Below are positions 1 to 7,187 of a DNA stretch of 7,384 nucleotides, in pieces. The stretch comes from Accumulibacter sp. (GTDB taxonomy: Bacteria; Pseudomonadota; Gammaproteobacteria; Burkholderiales; Rhodocyclaceae), in NCBI GenBank assembly GCA_031284185.1, contig JAITAJ010000036.1, forward strand, positions 1 to 7,384. The letters are read 5' to 3'. The stretch's first letter is position 1. Each line of letters starts with the position of its first letter. The position numbers and the translations under genes are program-made. The notes below the pieces were generated by a model that was not told the origin of the DNA, searched no databases, and saw only the letters and a program-made list of their open reading frames with translations.

Positions 1-347
1 TGGGCCGCCGGATTCGACTCCAGCGCCAGCCGGGCCAATTCCCGCCCAAGGTAAGCGGCCAGCGCCAGACGATGCCCGTATTTGAAAGACTGGATCAGCT
101 TGTCCAGCGGAAATCCGTAACGGAAGGCGGCGAACGTCCGATCGTAATGCGGCGGACGCGCCAGGCAGCGTCCGCACGATTCGCCCAGGGCGGTGGGCAG
201 GCCGCAGCGCGGGCAGCAGGGCGAGGTGAGCCGCGGCAGGTCGGCGGCGCAGGTCCGGCACAGAATCTCCCTTTCGCCGCCTTGCCCGCAAAGCAGACAA
301 TCCTGCGCGAACAGGCCGCCGGCGAGACTTCCGGCGCGAGTGAACAA
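1..347 (-). CDS. comF: ComF family protein, N-terminal part, cut by window edge
   Basis: About 115 residues are visible before the gene runs off position 1. The N-terminal part is a cysteine-rich zinc-binding region: with a TTG start at 347 the cysteines fall at residues 17, 20, 30, 33, 44, 45, 48, 58 and 61, mostly as CxxC pairs. It is followed by the typical ComF stretch HYDRTFAAFRYGFPLDKLI and QSFKYGHRLALA. The phosphoribosyltransferase domain with its PRPP-binding motif lies mainly outside the window. ComF proteins serve in DNA uptake during competence in several bacteria, but many homologues have no tested role. No ATG is in frame before a stop around 432. TTG at 347 follows AAAGG at a 5-base spacing; TTG at 374 is the alternative. 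The gene is divergent from bioB. The family call is firm, the start is not. Confidence 0.88.
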   Translation of the reverse strand, partial: MFTRAGSLAGGLFAQDCLLCGQGGEREILCRTCAADLPRLTSPCCPRCGLPTALGESCGRCLARPPHYDRTFAAFRYGFPLDKLIQSFKYGHRLALAAYLGRELARLALESNPAA

Positions 348-368
348 GCCCGCCTTTTGCGTTAGAAT
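341..368 (+). promoter_or_regulatory. Possible sigma-70 promoter for bioB
   Basis: TGAACA (341-346) and TAGAAT (363-368) are separated by 16 bases and lie about 75 bases upstream of bioB. The -10 matches well (5 of 6) and the -35 moderately (4 of 6). The site overlaps the start of the divergent comF. I see no inverted repeat resembling a BirA operator or a BioR box in 348-442. This is a pattern match only. Confidence 0.3.
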
Positions 369-442
369 GCTCAATTTCCGATCCAGGCAAAGAAACCGTC
401 GTTGCCAGTCCCCGCCAAAGTCCTCTCATTGACGAGTCTTCC

Positions 443-1426
443 ATGAATACACTCGCAGCATCGCCCCCGGCCGGCGCCGTGTCGGCGCCGGATACCCACC
501 GATGGACTGTCTCGCAGGTCGAAGCACTTTACCAGATGCCGTTGATGGATCTGTTGTTCCGCGCGCAACAGACGCATCGGCAGAATTTCGATCCGAACGA
601 GGTGCAGCGTTCCGCCCTGCTGTCGATCAAGACCGGCGGCTGCCCGGAGGATTGCAGTTACTGCACGCAGTCGGCGCGCTACAAGACGGACACCGAGCGC
701 GAAGCGCTGCTGCGGGTCGAGGAAGTGGTGTCCGCGGCAAAGGAAGCGAAAGCCAAGGGCGTCACGCGCTTCTGCATGGGCGCCGCCTGGCGCGGGCCGA
801 AAGAGAAACAGTTGGACGTGGTGACGCAGATGATCCGCGAGGTCAAGGCGCTCGGCATGGAAACCTGCGTGACGCTGGGAATGCTCAAGGAAGGTCAGGC
901 GCAGAAGCTCAAGGAAGCCGGACTCGATTACTACAACCACAACCTCGATACCGACGCCGAGTTTTACGACAAGGTGATCACCACGCACACACACGCGGAT
1001 CGCCTCGACACCATCGCGCAGGTGCGCGCGGTGGGCATCAAGGTGTGCAGCGGGGGCATTCTCGGGCTGGGCGAATCGCGCCGCAACCGCGCGGCGATGA
1101 TCGCCCAGCTCGCCAACATGAATCCACCGCCCGAATCGGTGCCGATCAACAATCTCGTGGCCATGCCGGGCACGCCGCTGGCCGCCGCCGAGAAAATCGA
1201 TTCTTTCGAGTTCGTGCGCACCATCGCCGCCGCGCGTATCGCCATGCCCATGAGCTGGGTGCGCCTGTCCGCCGGGCGCGAAGTGATGAGCCAGGAGATG
1301 CAGGCGATGTGTTTCTTCGCCGGCGCCAATTCGATCTTCTATTGCGACAAGCTGCTGACGGCGAGCAACCGCGATACCAACGCCGACCAGGCGCTGTTCG
1401 AGAAGCTCGGGCTGCGGGTGGTTTAG
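443..1426 (+). CDS. bioB: Biotin synthase BioB
   Basis: This radical SAM enzyme inserts sulfur into dethiobiotin, the last step of biotin synthesis, in the cytoplasm. The 327-residue protein has the radical SAM cluster motif C67xxxC71xxC74 within GGCPEDCSYCTQSARY. The ligands of the second [2Fe-2S] cluster are all present: C111 (RFCMGAAWR), C142, C202 (KVCSGG) and R274 (VRLSAGRE). These sit at a constant +14 offset from the E. coli residues as I remember them. YNHNLDT (165-170 region) and VPINNLVAMPGTPL (233-246) are family signatures. The protein ends right after the conserved core, without the longer C-terminal tail of the E. coli enzyme. No strong Shine-Dalgarno sequence precedes the ATG, but the homology begins soon after it. 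One oddity is Cys301 in SIFYCDKLLT, where I would expect glycine. bioC follows 83 bases downstream on the same strand, so co-transcription is plausible. Confidence 0.97.
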   Translation: MNTLAASPPAGAVSAPDTHRWTVSQVEALYQMPLMDLLFRAQQTHRQNFDPNEVQRSALLSIKTGGCPEDCSYCTQSARYKTDTEREALLRVEEVVSAAKEAKAKGVTRFCMGAAWRGPKEKQLDVVTQMIREVKALGMETCVTLGMLKEGQAQKLKEAGLDYYNHNLDTDAEFYDKVITTHTHADRLDTIAQVRAVGIKVCSGGILGLGESRRNRAAMIAQLANMNPPPESVPINNLVAMPGTPLAAAEKIDSFEFVRTIAAARIAMPMSWVRLSAGREVMSQEMQAMCFFAGANSIFYCDKLLTASNRDTNADQALFEKLGLRVV

Positions 1427-1456
1427 CGGCCGGGATTTCGGAGGGCCGATCGATTC

Positions 1457-1495
1457 GTGGCGCTTCGGTGGGCCATACATCGTCTTCTGAAACGT
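1457..1495. repeat. Possible relic of the AGAAGAC palindromic repeat
   Basis: The 83-base gap between bioB and bioC holds GGCGCTTCG (about 1459-1467), followed by GCCATACATCGTCTTCTGAAA. The right half of the element after pilU reads GCCAATCTGTCTTCTG, and its outer end reads TCTTCTGAAA. The shared words are short (GCCA, GTCTTCTG and TCTTCTGAAA), so this may be a degraded partial copy or chance. The boundaries are approximate. Confidence 0.25.
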
Positions 1496-1509
1496 CTGCC
1501 TTCCGAAAC

Positions 1510-2478
1510 ATGCCCGATACGCCCCTGCTCGACGCGCGCCGCGCGCGGCGCGGCTTCACGCGAGCGGCAGCCGGCTACGACGCCGTGGCGGTATTGCAGC
1601 GCGAGATCGCGGGGCGCATGTTGGAACGGCTCGGCTACGTGAAAATACAGCCCGGCCTCATCGTCGATCTCGGATGCGGCACCGGCGCCAGCCTGGCCGC
1701 GCTCGGCGAGCGTTACCCGCGGGCGGGGATCCTCGGTATCGACGTTTGTGAAGCGATGCTGCGCGTCGGCCATCGGCGGCGTTCGCGGCCACGCTGGCTG
1801 CCGCCTTTTCCGCGTGGCCCGAGGCATGCGCCGCTGCTGGCGGCGGACGCGCAGGCGCTGCCGTTGCGGACGGGGGTCGCCGGGCTTCTCTGGTCCAACC
1901 TGATGCTGCACTGGCTGGCCGATCCGCTGGCGGGTCTGCGCGAAATGCACCGGACGCTGGAAACCGACGGTCTGCTGATGTTTTCGGCTTTCGGGACGGA
2001 CACACTGAAAGAATTGCGCGCCTCTTTTTCCGACGGTCACGCGCATACCCTGCGCTTCGTCGACATGCACGATTACGGTGACATGCTGATCGAATGCGGT
2101 TTCGCCGATCCGGTGGTGGACGCCGAGCGTCTGAGCATGACCTATCCTTCGCCGGAAGCGCTTTTCGACGAACTGCGCCGGAACGGCTCGATTTGCGCGG
2201 CCACCGGCTACCGGCGCGGCCTGATGGGCAGGCAAACGTGGCGGGCCGTCTTCGACGCCTATGAGGCGCGGCGTGTCGAGGGACGTCTGCCGGCGAGTTT
2301 CGAGGTGGTCTATGGTCATGCCTGGAAGGCCGAACATTTCAGAAGACAGGGAACGGAAGGCAGAAGACAGGTGAGTTTGCGGCGCGTCGCGCCGGGTGAG
2401 GCAGGGAAAATCGAGCGCCCGGTTTCTCCGTCCTCCGAAATCGGTCGCGCCAGCGGCGATAGCGTTCTGGACGTCTGA
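1510..2478 (+). CDS. bioC: Malonyl-ACP O-methyltransferase BioC, with repeat-derived C-terminal tail
   Basis: This class I SAM-dependent methyltransferase would methylate the free carboxyl of malonyl-ACP (or malonyl-CoA), so that fatty acid synthesis can build the pimeloyl part of biotin. The 322-residue product has the BioC-like N terminus FTRAAAGYDAVAVLQREIA (16-34) and motif I VDLGCGTGASLAAL (52-65). The acidic residue after the second strand is in LGIDVCEAML (75-84), AADAQALPLR lies at 111-120, and the LWSNLMLHWLADP motif IV/V region at 127-139. The conserved family core ends at VYGHAWK (267-273). From about residue 277 the frame runs through a dispersed repeat, giving an arginine-rich tail of about 45 residues (RRQ...RRQVSLRR...) that is unlikely to belong to the enzyme fold. 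The ATG at 1510 fits the homology but has no clear Shine-Dalgarno; an in-frame GTG at 1468 is less likely. Proximity to bioB supports BioC over a generic methyltransferase. Confidence 0.88.
   Translation: MPDTPLLDARRARRGFTRAAAGYDAVAVLQREIAGRMLERLGYVKIQPGLIVDLGCGTGASLAALGERYPRAGILGIDVCEAMLRVGHRRRSRPRWLPPFPRGPRHAPLLAADAQALPLRTGVAGLLWSNLMLHWLADPLAGLREMHRTLETDGLLMFSAFGTDTLKELRASFSDGHAHTLRFVDMHDYGDMLIECGFADPVVDAERLSMTYPSPEALFDELRRNGSICAATGYRRGLMGRQTWRAVFDAYEARRVEGRLPASFEVVYGHAWKAEHFRRQGTEGRRQVSLRRVAPGEAGKIERPVSPSSEIGRASGDSVLDV
2337..2437. repeat. Diverged copy of palindromic repeat inside the bioC 3' end
   Basis: The segment aligns along its length with the left half of the element at 7188-7346. 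It opens with the same TTTCAGAAGACAG, has AGAAGACAG at 2341-2349 and 2362-2370, and carries the small hairpin GGCGC-GTC-GCGCC (2381-2393). It then continues with GGGTGAGG, AAAATCGAG and CGGTTTCTCCGTCC. By eye about three quarters of positions match, with small indels. The central stem is poorly paired here. The right half is not clearly recognisable, but TCCTCTGAAA near 2533-2542 resembles the outer right end of the other copy, so the insertion may reach about 2543. It lies across the bioC coding end. Confidence 0.7.
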
Positions 2479-2566
2479 CCGAACGCGCTTGGGCAAACAC
2501 GCGCATCCCTCGTGACGACGCCATCCAGCCTCCGTCCTCTGAAACCCCCTCGGTCCAGGATCAGGA

Positions 2567-2872
2567 TCAGGCCAGAAGCCGCCGTTCCGTATCCGGCGGG
2601 GCGGCATCGATCTCCAGAATCTTGCGCCGGGAAGTCTGCCCGGCGGTGAGGCGGACGGCGGCCTTCGGCAGGTCCAGACGGTCGGCGACGAATTCGATCA
2701 GCGCGGCGTTGGCCTTGCCGTCGATGGGCGCCGCCGCCAGGCGGATCTTCAGCGCGTCGCCGTGGATGCCGGCAACCTCGGTCCTGCGCGCGCCGGGCTG
2801 GACGTGCAGGATGAGCGTGACCGCCGATTCACGGCGACGCAGCCACGAGGTCACGGCTTCGGGGCCGGTCAT
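2567..2872 (-). CDS. yggU: DUF167 / YggU family protein
   Basis: This small 101-residue protein belongs to the DUF167 (YggU) family, whose biochemical function is not established. Family signatures are LHVQPGARRTEVAGIHGDALKIRLAAAP (about 22-49) and the following IDGKANAALIEFVADRLDLPKAAVRLTAGQTSRRKILEID. The conserved DGKAN and G.TSR.K positions are present. Length is normal for the family. The ATG at 2872 is 2 bases after the yggT stop, so it is probably translated by coupling as the last gene of the yggS-proC-yggT-yggU run. It converges on bioC with 88 bases between the two stops. I see no strong intrinsic terminator in that gap; 2479-2566 may hold the degraded right half of a repeat. Confidence 0.93.
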   Translation of the reverse strand: MTGPEAVTSWLRRRESAVTLILHVQPGARRTEVAGIHGDALKIRLAAAPIDGKANAALIEFVADRLDLPKAAVRLTAGQTSRRKILEIDAAPPDTERRLLA

Positions 2873-2874
2873 CG

Positions 2875-3423
2875 TCAGACGAGAATGAGGACGATCTGCG
2901 CCAGCAGGATGGCGATCAGCGGCGTAACGTCGATGTTGGATATCGGCGGGACGATCCGCCGCAATGGCCGCAGCAACGGATCGGTCAGGCGCCCGACGAG
3001 CCGGTTCATCGGCGCGTATGGATTGAACCAGGAAAGCATCGCTTGCGCGACCAGCAACACGATGAACAGGTAGACGCTCACGCGCAGCAAAAAGCGCAGC
3101 CCGTTGGCGGCGATCATCAGCATCATGGCAACGGTGAAAAGCTCGTAGGTGGAAGCGAGCGAGATCATCAGCGCCGCCAGCAGGATTTGCAGCAGGTAAG
3201 CGGCGAGCAGGCTGGCCGAATCGAAGCCCCGGATCGCCGGTACGATTCTGCGCAGCGGCAGCACCAGCCAGTTGGTCAGGCGCAGGACGAAGCCGCCGAT
3301 CTGGTTATCGAACGGCGTCCGCGACCACTGCATGAAAAAACGCGCCAGCAAAAGGACGGTGAGCGGGGTGACGCAGGTATCCACAATGAGCACGATCACC
3401 TCGGCGAACGTTCTGTGCATCAC
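2875..3423 (-). CDS. yggT: YGGT family integral membrane protein
   Basis: The 182-residue hydrophobic protein is built of two YGGT domains. Each has a transmembrane helix, a basic loop with a near-identical motif, and a second helix: LVLPLRRIVPAIRGFD (53-68) in the first half and PLLRPLRRIVPPISNID (149-165) in the second. Predicted membrane segments are about 8-31, 69-90, 95-130 (one long or two short) and 166-182. It would sit in the inner membrane. In other organisms the family has been linked to osmotic stress tolerance and, in plastids and cyanobacteria, to membrane or nucleoid organisation; the role here is unknown. GTG at 3423 abuts the proC stop, and ATG at 3420 is the next codon; either could be the start. 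Confidence 0.93.
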   Translation of the reverse strand: MMHRTFAEVIVLIVDTCVTPLTVLLLARFFMQWSRTPFDNQIGGFVLRLTNWLVLPLRRIVPAIRGFDSASLLAAYLLQILLAALMISLASTYELFTVAMMLMIAANGLRFLLRVSVYLFIVLLVAQAMLSWFNPYAPMNRLVGRLTDPLLRPLRRIVPPISNIDVTPLIAILLAQIVLILV

Positions 3424-4236
3424 TCACTCCTTGCCGAGCAGCTCGCCCAGTTCGGCGCCTCTTTCCTTGGCGGCCTTGACGCCGGCGATGATGGCTTCCT
3501 TGAATTCGCGCTTGGTCATCACCCGCAGCGCCGCCTCCGTGGTTCCGCCTTTCGAGGTGACACGCTCGCGCAGTACGCTGGCCGGCTCCTCGGACATCGA
3601 TGCCAGCTTGGCGGCGCCCAACACCGTTTCGATCGACAGCTGACGCACTTGCTTGGGGGAAAAGCCGAGTTCCGCGGCGGCTTGCTGCAAGGCCTCGATG
3701 AACAGGAACACATAAGCCGGACCGCTGCCGGAAATGGCTGTCAAGGCATCGATTTGTGCCTCTTCGTTGACCCACAGCGTGCTGCCCACGGCATGAATGA
3801 TGCGCTCCGCGCCGAGGCGTTCCGCCTCCGAGACGCCGGACGGGGCGTACAGGCCCGTCAGGCCCGCGCTGATCAGGGCGGACGAGTTCGGCATGGCGCG
3901 CACCAGCCGCTTGTATCCGCCCAGCCAGCGCGACAGATCCTTGAGCCGTATTCCCGCGGCGATGCTGATGACCAACTGTCGTTTGAGAAAATCTCGCAGC
4001 GACAGACACGCGGCATGCATCTGTTGCGGCTTGACCGCGAGCACCAGGACGTCGCACGCGAGCGTCTCGGCGTCGGGTTCGGCGTGGCAGCGGATGCCGA
4101 AAGTTCGCTGCAAGCGATCCCGTTTTTCCTCTTCGAGTTCGATCGCCTCGATCTCGTTGGTCGGAAAGCCGTTGTTCAACAGGCCGCTGATGAGGGCATT
4201 GGCCATGTTGCCGCCCCCCATGAACGTAATTTTCAT
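3424..4236 (-). CDS. proC: Pyrroline-5-carboxylate reductase ProC
   Basis: ProC reduces 1-pyrroline-5-carboxylate to L-proline with NAD(P)H, the last step of proline synthesis, in the cytoplasm. The 270-residue protein has the N-terminal Rossmann motif ITFMGGGNMANALISGL (3-19), VLAVKPQ (65-71) and RAMPN (113-117). It also has the C-terminal dimerisation domain signatures AISGSGPAYVFLFIEAL (168-182 region) and VTSKGGTTEAAL (226-237). Length is typical. The start codon overlaps the yggS stop by four bases (ATGA), so translation is probably coupled, and yggT begins immediately after its stop. Pairing with yggS, a PLP-homeostasis gene, is widespread in bacteria and supports both calls. Confidence 0.97.
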   Translation of the reverse strand: MKITFMGGGNMANALISGLLNNGFPTNEIEAIELEEEKRDRLQRTFGIRCHAEPDAETLACDVLVLAVKPQQMHAACLSLRDFLKRQLVISIAAGIRLKDLSRWLGGYKRLVRAMPNSSALISAGLTGLYAPSGVSEAERLGAERIIHAVGSTLWVNEEAQIDALTAISGSGPAYVFLFIEALQQAAAELGFSPKQVRQLSIETVLGAAKLASMSEEPASVLRERVTSKGGTTEAALRVMTKREFKEAIIAGVKAAKERGAELGELLGKE

Positions 4237-4922
4237 GATCTGTTTCTTTCACCAAAAATGGCCGTTCCGACGCGAACCAGCGTGGCGCCTTCCGCGATCG
4301 CGGCCTCGATGTCGTTCGACATGCCCATCGACAGCGTATCCAGAGCCAGTCCTTCGTCAAGCATTTGCTCGAACAGCCGGCGCAGACGGCCGAACGGTTC
4401 GCGCTGGCCGGCGGGATCGGCGGTCGGCGCGGGGATCGCCATCAGCCCACGCAAGGCGATCCGCGGCAGTTGCGCCACCTGGCGCGCCAGGGCGAGCGCG
4501 TCCCGTGGCGCGACGCCGCTCTTGCTGTCCTCGCCGCTGACGTTGACCTGCAAGCATACCTGCAACGGCGGCGAGGTCCGCGGTCGCTGCTCCGACAGCC
4601 TTTCCGCCACCCTGAAACGATCGACGGAATGCACCCAGTCGAACGCTTCGGCGACCTGCCGCGTCTTGTTGCTCTGCAGCGGGCCGATGAAATGCCATTC
4701 GAGGTCCGTTCGGGCGAGTTCCCGAATCTTGTCGAGGCCCTCCCGCGCATAGTTCTCCCCGAATGCCCGCTGTCCCGCCACCGCCGCCTCGCGCACGAAG
4801 GAAGCCGGCCAGGTCTTGCTGACGGCCAGCAGCGCGACCGTTCCCGGTATCCGGCCCCAGGCGTTTGCGGCAGTTTCGATGCGAGCGAGAACGGCTTGCA
4901 GGTTGGCGGAGATTGTTGTCAT
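4233..4922 (-). CDS. yggS: YggS/PLPBP family pyridoxal 5'-phosphate homeostasis protein
   Basis: This is a 229-residue single-domain PLP-binding TIM-barrel protein of the YggS/PROSC family. Members bind PLP through a lysine without known enzymatic activity and keep the PLP and amino acid pools balanced. The likely PLP lysine is K36 in LLAVSKTW (31-38). Other signatures are FGENYAREG (54-62), EWHFIGPLQSNK (75-86), LQVNVSGEDSKSG (124-136) and SMGMSNDIEAAIAEG (198-212) with VRVGTAIFGER (217-225). The ATG at 4922 is preceded by AAAAGG at a good distance, and by an extended -10 promoter in the gap to the divergent pilT. It is the first gene of the four-gene run and overlaps proC by four bases. Confidence 0.96.
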   Translation of the reverse strand: MTTISANLQAVLARIETAANAWGRIPGTVALLAVSKTWPASFVREAAVAGQRAFGENYAREGLDKIRELARTDLEWHFIGPLQSNKTRQVAEAFDWVHSVDRFRVAERLSEQRPRTSPPLQVCLQVNVSGEDSKSGVAPRDALALARQVAQLPRIALRGLMAIPAPTADPAGQREPFGRLRRLFEQMLDEGLALDTLSMGMSNDIEAAIAEGATLVRVGTAIFGERNRS

Positions 4923-4944
4923 AATCAGCCTTTTCTGGGAAACC

Positions 4945-4953
4945 AGTATAACA
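4945..4953 (-). promoter_or_regulatory. Extended -10 promoter for the yggS run
   Basis: On the minus strand the sequence reads TGTTATACT, a TGn extended -10 with 5 of 6 matches to TATAAT, ending about 23 bases before the yggS start codon. No good -35 is seen, which extended -10 promoters can tolerate. Transcription would start near 4938, leaving a short leader that still contains AAAAGG (4929-4934). The plus strand reads TATAAC at 4947-4952, so the same bases could also serve pilT, but no fitting -35 was found for it. The whole pilT-yggS gap is 62 bases. Confidence 0.45.
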
Positions 4954-4984
4954 CTCTCCCAATTTCCGCCGGAAACGAACCAAG

Positions 4985-6031
4985 ATGGATATCACAGAAC
5001 TCTTAGCCTTCAGCGTCAAGAACAAGGCATCCGACCTGCACTTGTCCGCGGGTCTGCCGCCGATGATCCGCGTACACGGCGACGTTCGCCGCATCAACCT
5101 GCCGGCGATGGAACACAAAGACGTGCACGCCATGACGTACGACATCATGAACGATGCGCAGCGCAAGAATTACGAAGAAACGCTGGAGTGCGACTTTTCG
5201 TTCGAGATTCCCAATCTGGCGCGTTTCCGGGTCAATGCCTTCATGCAGAACCGTGGCGCCGGCGCGGTGTTCCGGACCATCCCGTCCAAGGTCATGTCGC
5301 TGGAAGATCTCAACTGCCCGAAGATTTTCAAGGAAATCGCCGAATACCCGCGGGGCATCGTGCTGGTGACCGGGCCGACCGGATCGGGTAAATCGACGAC
5401 GCTGGCGGCGATGGTCAATCACGTCAACGAAAACGAACACGCGCACATTCTGACCGTCGAGGATCCGATCGAATTCGTGCATGAATCGAAGAAATGCCTG
5501 ATCAACCAGCGCGAGGTCGGCCCGCATACGCTGTCGTTCGCCAATGCCCTGCGCTCGGCCTTGCGTGAGGACCCGGACGTCATCCTGGTGGGTGAGCTGC
5601 GCGATCTGGAGACCATTCGTCTGGCGCTGACGGCGGCGGAAACCGGTCACCTCGTGTTCGGAACCCTGCATACGTCGAGCGCGGCGAAGACCATCGACCG
5701 CGTGGTAGACGTCTTCCCCGCGACCGAAAAGGAAATGGTTCGCTCGATGCTTTCCGAGTCTTTGCGTTCCGTCATCTCGCAGACGCTGCTCAAGACCAAG
5801 GACGGCATGGGGCGGGTGGCGGCGCACGAAATCATGATCGGGACACCGGCGATCCGCAACCTCATTCGAGAGAACAAGGTGGCGCAGATGTACTCGGCGA
5901 TCCAGACCAGCGCCCAGCTCGGCATGCAGACGCTCGATCAGAACCTGGTCGAACTGGTCCGGCGCAACGTCATCCCGGTGGCCGAAGCGCGGGCGCGGGC
6001 GACGAACAAAGACATCTTTCCGAGCATCTGA
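4985..6031 (+). CDS. pilT: Type IV pilus retraction ATPase PilT
   Basis: PilT is the hexameric cytoplasmic ATPase that powers retraction of type IV pili (twitching motility, DNA uptake). The 348-residue protein shows the N-terminal PAS-like domain start ASDLHLSAGLPPMIRVHGD (15-33). The secretion-ATPase motifs appear in order: Walker A GPTGSGKST (130-138), Asp box TVEDPIEF (157-164), Walker B DPDVILVGELRD (196-207) and His box AAETGHLVFGTLHT (217-230). The PilT-specific AIRNLIRE motif (289-296) separates it from the assembly ATPase PilB and from PilU. Length matches the family. The ATG at 4985 gives the standard N terminus MDITELLAFSV; only a weak GGAAA lies upstream. It is divergent from yggS and followed by pilU after 18 bases, so the two are probably one transcript. 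Confidence 0.98.
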   Translation: MDITELLAFSVKNKASDLHLSAGLPPMIRVHGDVRRINLPAMEHKDVHAMTYDIMNDAQRKNYEETLECDFSFEIPNLARFRVNAFMQNRGAGAVFRTIPSKVMSLEDLNCPKIFKEIAEYPRGIVLVTGPTGSGKSTTLAAMVNHVNENEHAHILTVEDPIEFVHESKKCLINQREVGPHTLSFANALRSALREDPDVILVGELRDLETIRLALTAAETGHLVFGTLHTSSAAKTIDRVVDVFPATEKEMVRSMLSESLRSVISQTLLKTKDGMGRVAAHEIMIGTPAIRNLIRENKVAQMYSAIQTSAQLGMQTLDQNLVELVRRNVIPVAEARARATNKDIFPSI

Positions 6032-6049
6032 GTCAAGAAAGGGAAAATC

Positions 6050-7186
6050 ATGGAACGCGATCAGGCCCTGAAATTCATACATGATCTTCTGCGTCTGCTG
6101 ACGCAGAAAAATGGTTCCGACCTGTTCATCACGGCCAATTTCCCGCCGGCGATCAAGGTGGACAGCCGGGTGCTGCCCGTGTCGAATCAGGTGTTGACGA
6201 TGCAGCACACCATGGAGCTGGCGCGTTCGATCATGAACGACAAGCAGGCCGCCGAGTTCGAGGCGACCAAGGAATGCAACTTCGCCATCTCGCCTCCGGG
6301 AATCGGGCGTTTCCGGGTCAATGCGCTGATTCAGCAAGGGCGTGTGGCCGTCGTGTGCCGGATGATCAAGCTGACCATTCCCACGCTCGACGAACTCGGG
6401 CTGCCGCCCGTGCTCAAGGACGTCGCCATGGCCAGGCGCGGCCTGGTGGTCTTCGTCGGCGGCACCGGCACCGGCAAAACCACCTCGCTGGCGGCCCTGG
6501 TCGACCAGCGCAACAAGAACAGCCAGGGGCACATCATCACCATTGAAGACCCGATCGAATTCGTTCATGAACACAAGGGCTGCATCGTCACGCAGCGTGA
6601 AATCGGCATCGACACCGACTCGTGGGAAGTGGCGCTCAAGAACACGCTGAGGCAAGCGCCCGACGTGATCATGATGGGTGAGATTCGTGACCGGGCGACG
6701 ATGGATTACGCGATCGCCTTCGCCGAAACCGGCCACCTGTGTCTGGCCACCCTTCATGCCAACAGCACCAACCAGGCGATCGACCGGGTCATCAACTTCT
6801 TCCCGGAAGATCGTCGCCAGCAGTTGCTGATGGATCTTTCGCTGAATCTGCGCGCGTTCGTTTCACAGCGTCTGCTGCCCAAGAAAGACGCCAAGGGCCG
6901 CGCGGCGGCGGTCGAGATCATGCTCAATTCGCCGCTGATTTCCGACCTGATCTTCAAGGGCGCGGTGCAAGAGATCAAGGAAGTCATGAAGCGCTCGCGC
7001 GAACTCGGCATGCAGACCTTCGATCAATCGCTGTTCGATCTTTTTGAAGCGGACCAGATCACCTACGAGGACGCGCTGCGCAATGCCGACTCGATCAACG
7101 ATCTGCGTCTGCAAATCAAGCTATACAGCAAAGAAGCGAAAGACCGCAACCTGGTTTCGGGTCTCGGTCACCTCGAAGTCGTATGA
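6050..7186 (+). CDS. pilU: Type IV pilus retraction ATPase PilU
   Basis: PilU is a PilT paralogue that acts with PilT to strengthen pilus retraction; where studied it usually depends on PilT. The 378-residue protein carries Walker A GGTGTGKTTS (137-146), Asp box TIEDPIEF (164-171), Walker B DVIMMGEIRD (205-214) and His box AETGHLCLATLHANS (225-239). In place of AIRNLIRE it has LISDLIFKG (296-304), as expected for PilU. The C-terminal region LGMQTFDQSLFDLFEADQI (319-337) and the NDLRLQIKLYSKEAK tail are PilU-like. AAAGGG at 6038-6043 lies 6 bases before the ATG. The last 37 bases of the gene, through the stop codon, recur exactly inverted at the window end, and a palindromic element starts one base after the stop. 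Confidence 0.97.
   Translation: MERDQALKFIHDLLRLLTQKNGSDLFITANFPPAIKVDSRVLPVSNQVLTMQHTMELARSIMNDKQAAEFEATKECNFAISPPGIGRFRVNALIQQGRVAVVCRMIKLTIPTLDELGLPPVLKDVAMARRGLVVFVGGTGTGKTTSLAALVDQRNKNSQGHIITIEDPIEFVHEHKGCIVTQREIGIDTDSWEVALKNTLRQAPDVIMMGEIRDRATMDYAIAFAETGHLCLATLHANSTNQAIDRVINFFPEDRRQQLLMDLSLNLRAFVSQRLLPKKDAKGRAAAVEIMLNSPLISDLIFKGAVQEIKEVMKRSRELGMQTFDQSLFDLFEADQITYEDALRNADSINDLRLQIKLYSKEAKDRNLVSGLGHLEVV
7150..7186 (+). repeat. Left outer arm of 235-base inverted repeat (pilU 3' end)
   Basis: The 37 bases from CCTGGTTTCGG through the pilU stop TGA are the exact reverse complement of 7348-7384. They encode the last PilU residues LVSGLGHLEVV, so this arm is the natural gene end and the other is the copy. 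Identity runs up to the window edge, so the true length of the shared arm is not known. Confidence 0.95.
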
Positions 7187-7187
7187 G

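Noticed and set aside
348..442. BirA- or BioR-type operator upstream of bioB
   Set aside because: No inverted repeat resembling either consensus was found in the gap.
371..1480. 369-codon minus-strand open frame opposite bioB
   Set aside because: It is the antisense shadow of bioB, which has all its catalytic motifs in frame.
502..1509. In-frame extension of bioC upstream through bioB
   Set aside because: The upstream part is bioB read in another frame; BioC homology starts just after the ATG at 1510.
3043..4752. 569-codon open frame on the plus strand opposite yggT, proC and yggS
   Set aside because: It is antisense to three conserved genes, has biased Gln/Arg/His composition and no family resemblance.
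5003..6757. 584-codon open frame on the minus strand opposite pilT and pilU
   Set aside because: It mirrors two strongly conserved plus-strand genes in GC-rich DNA and reads as His/Arg/Asp-rich low-complexity sequence without recognisable domains.
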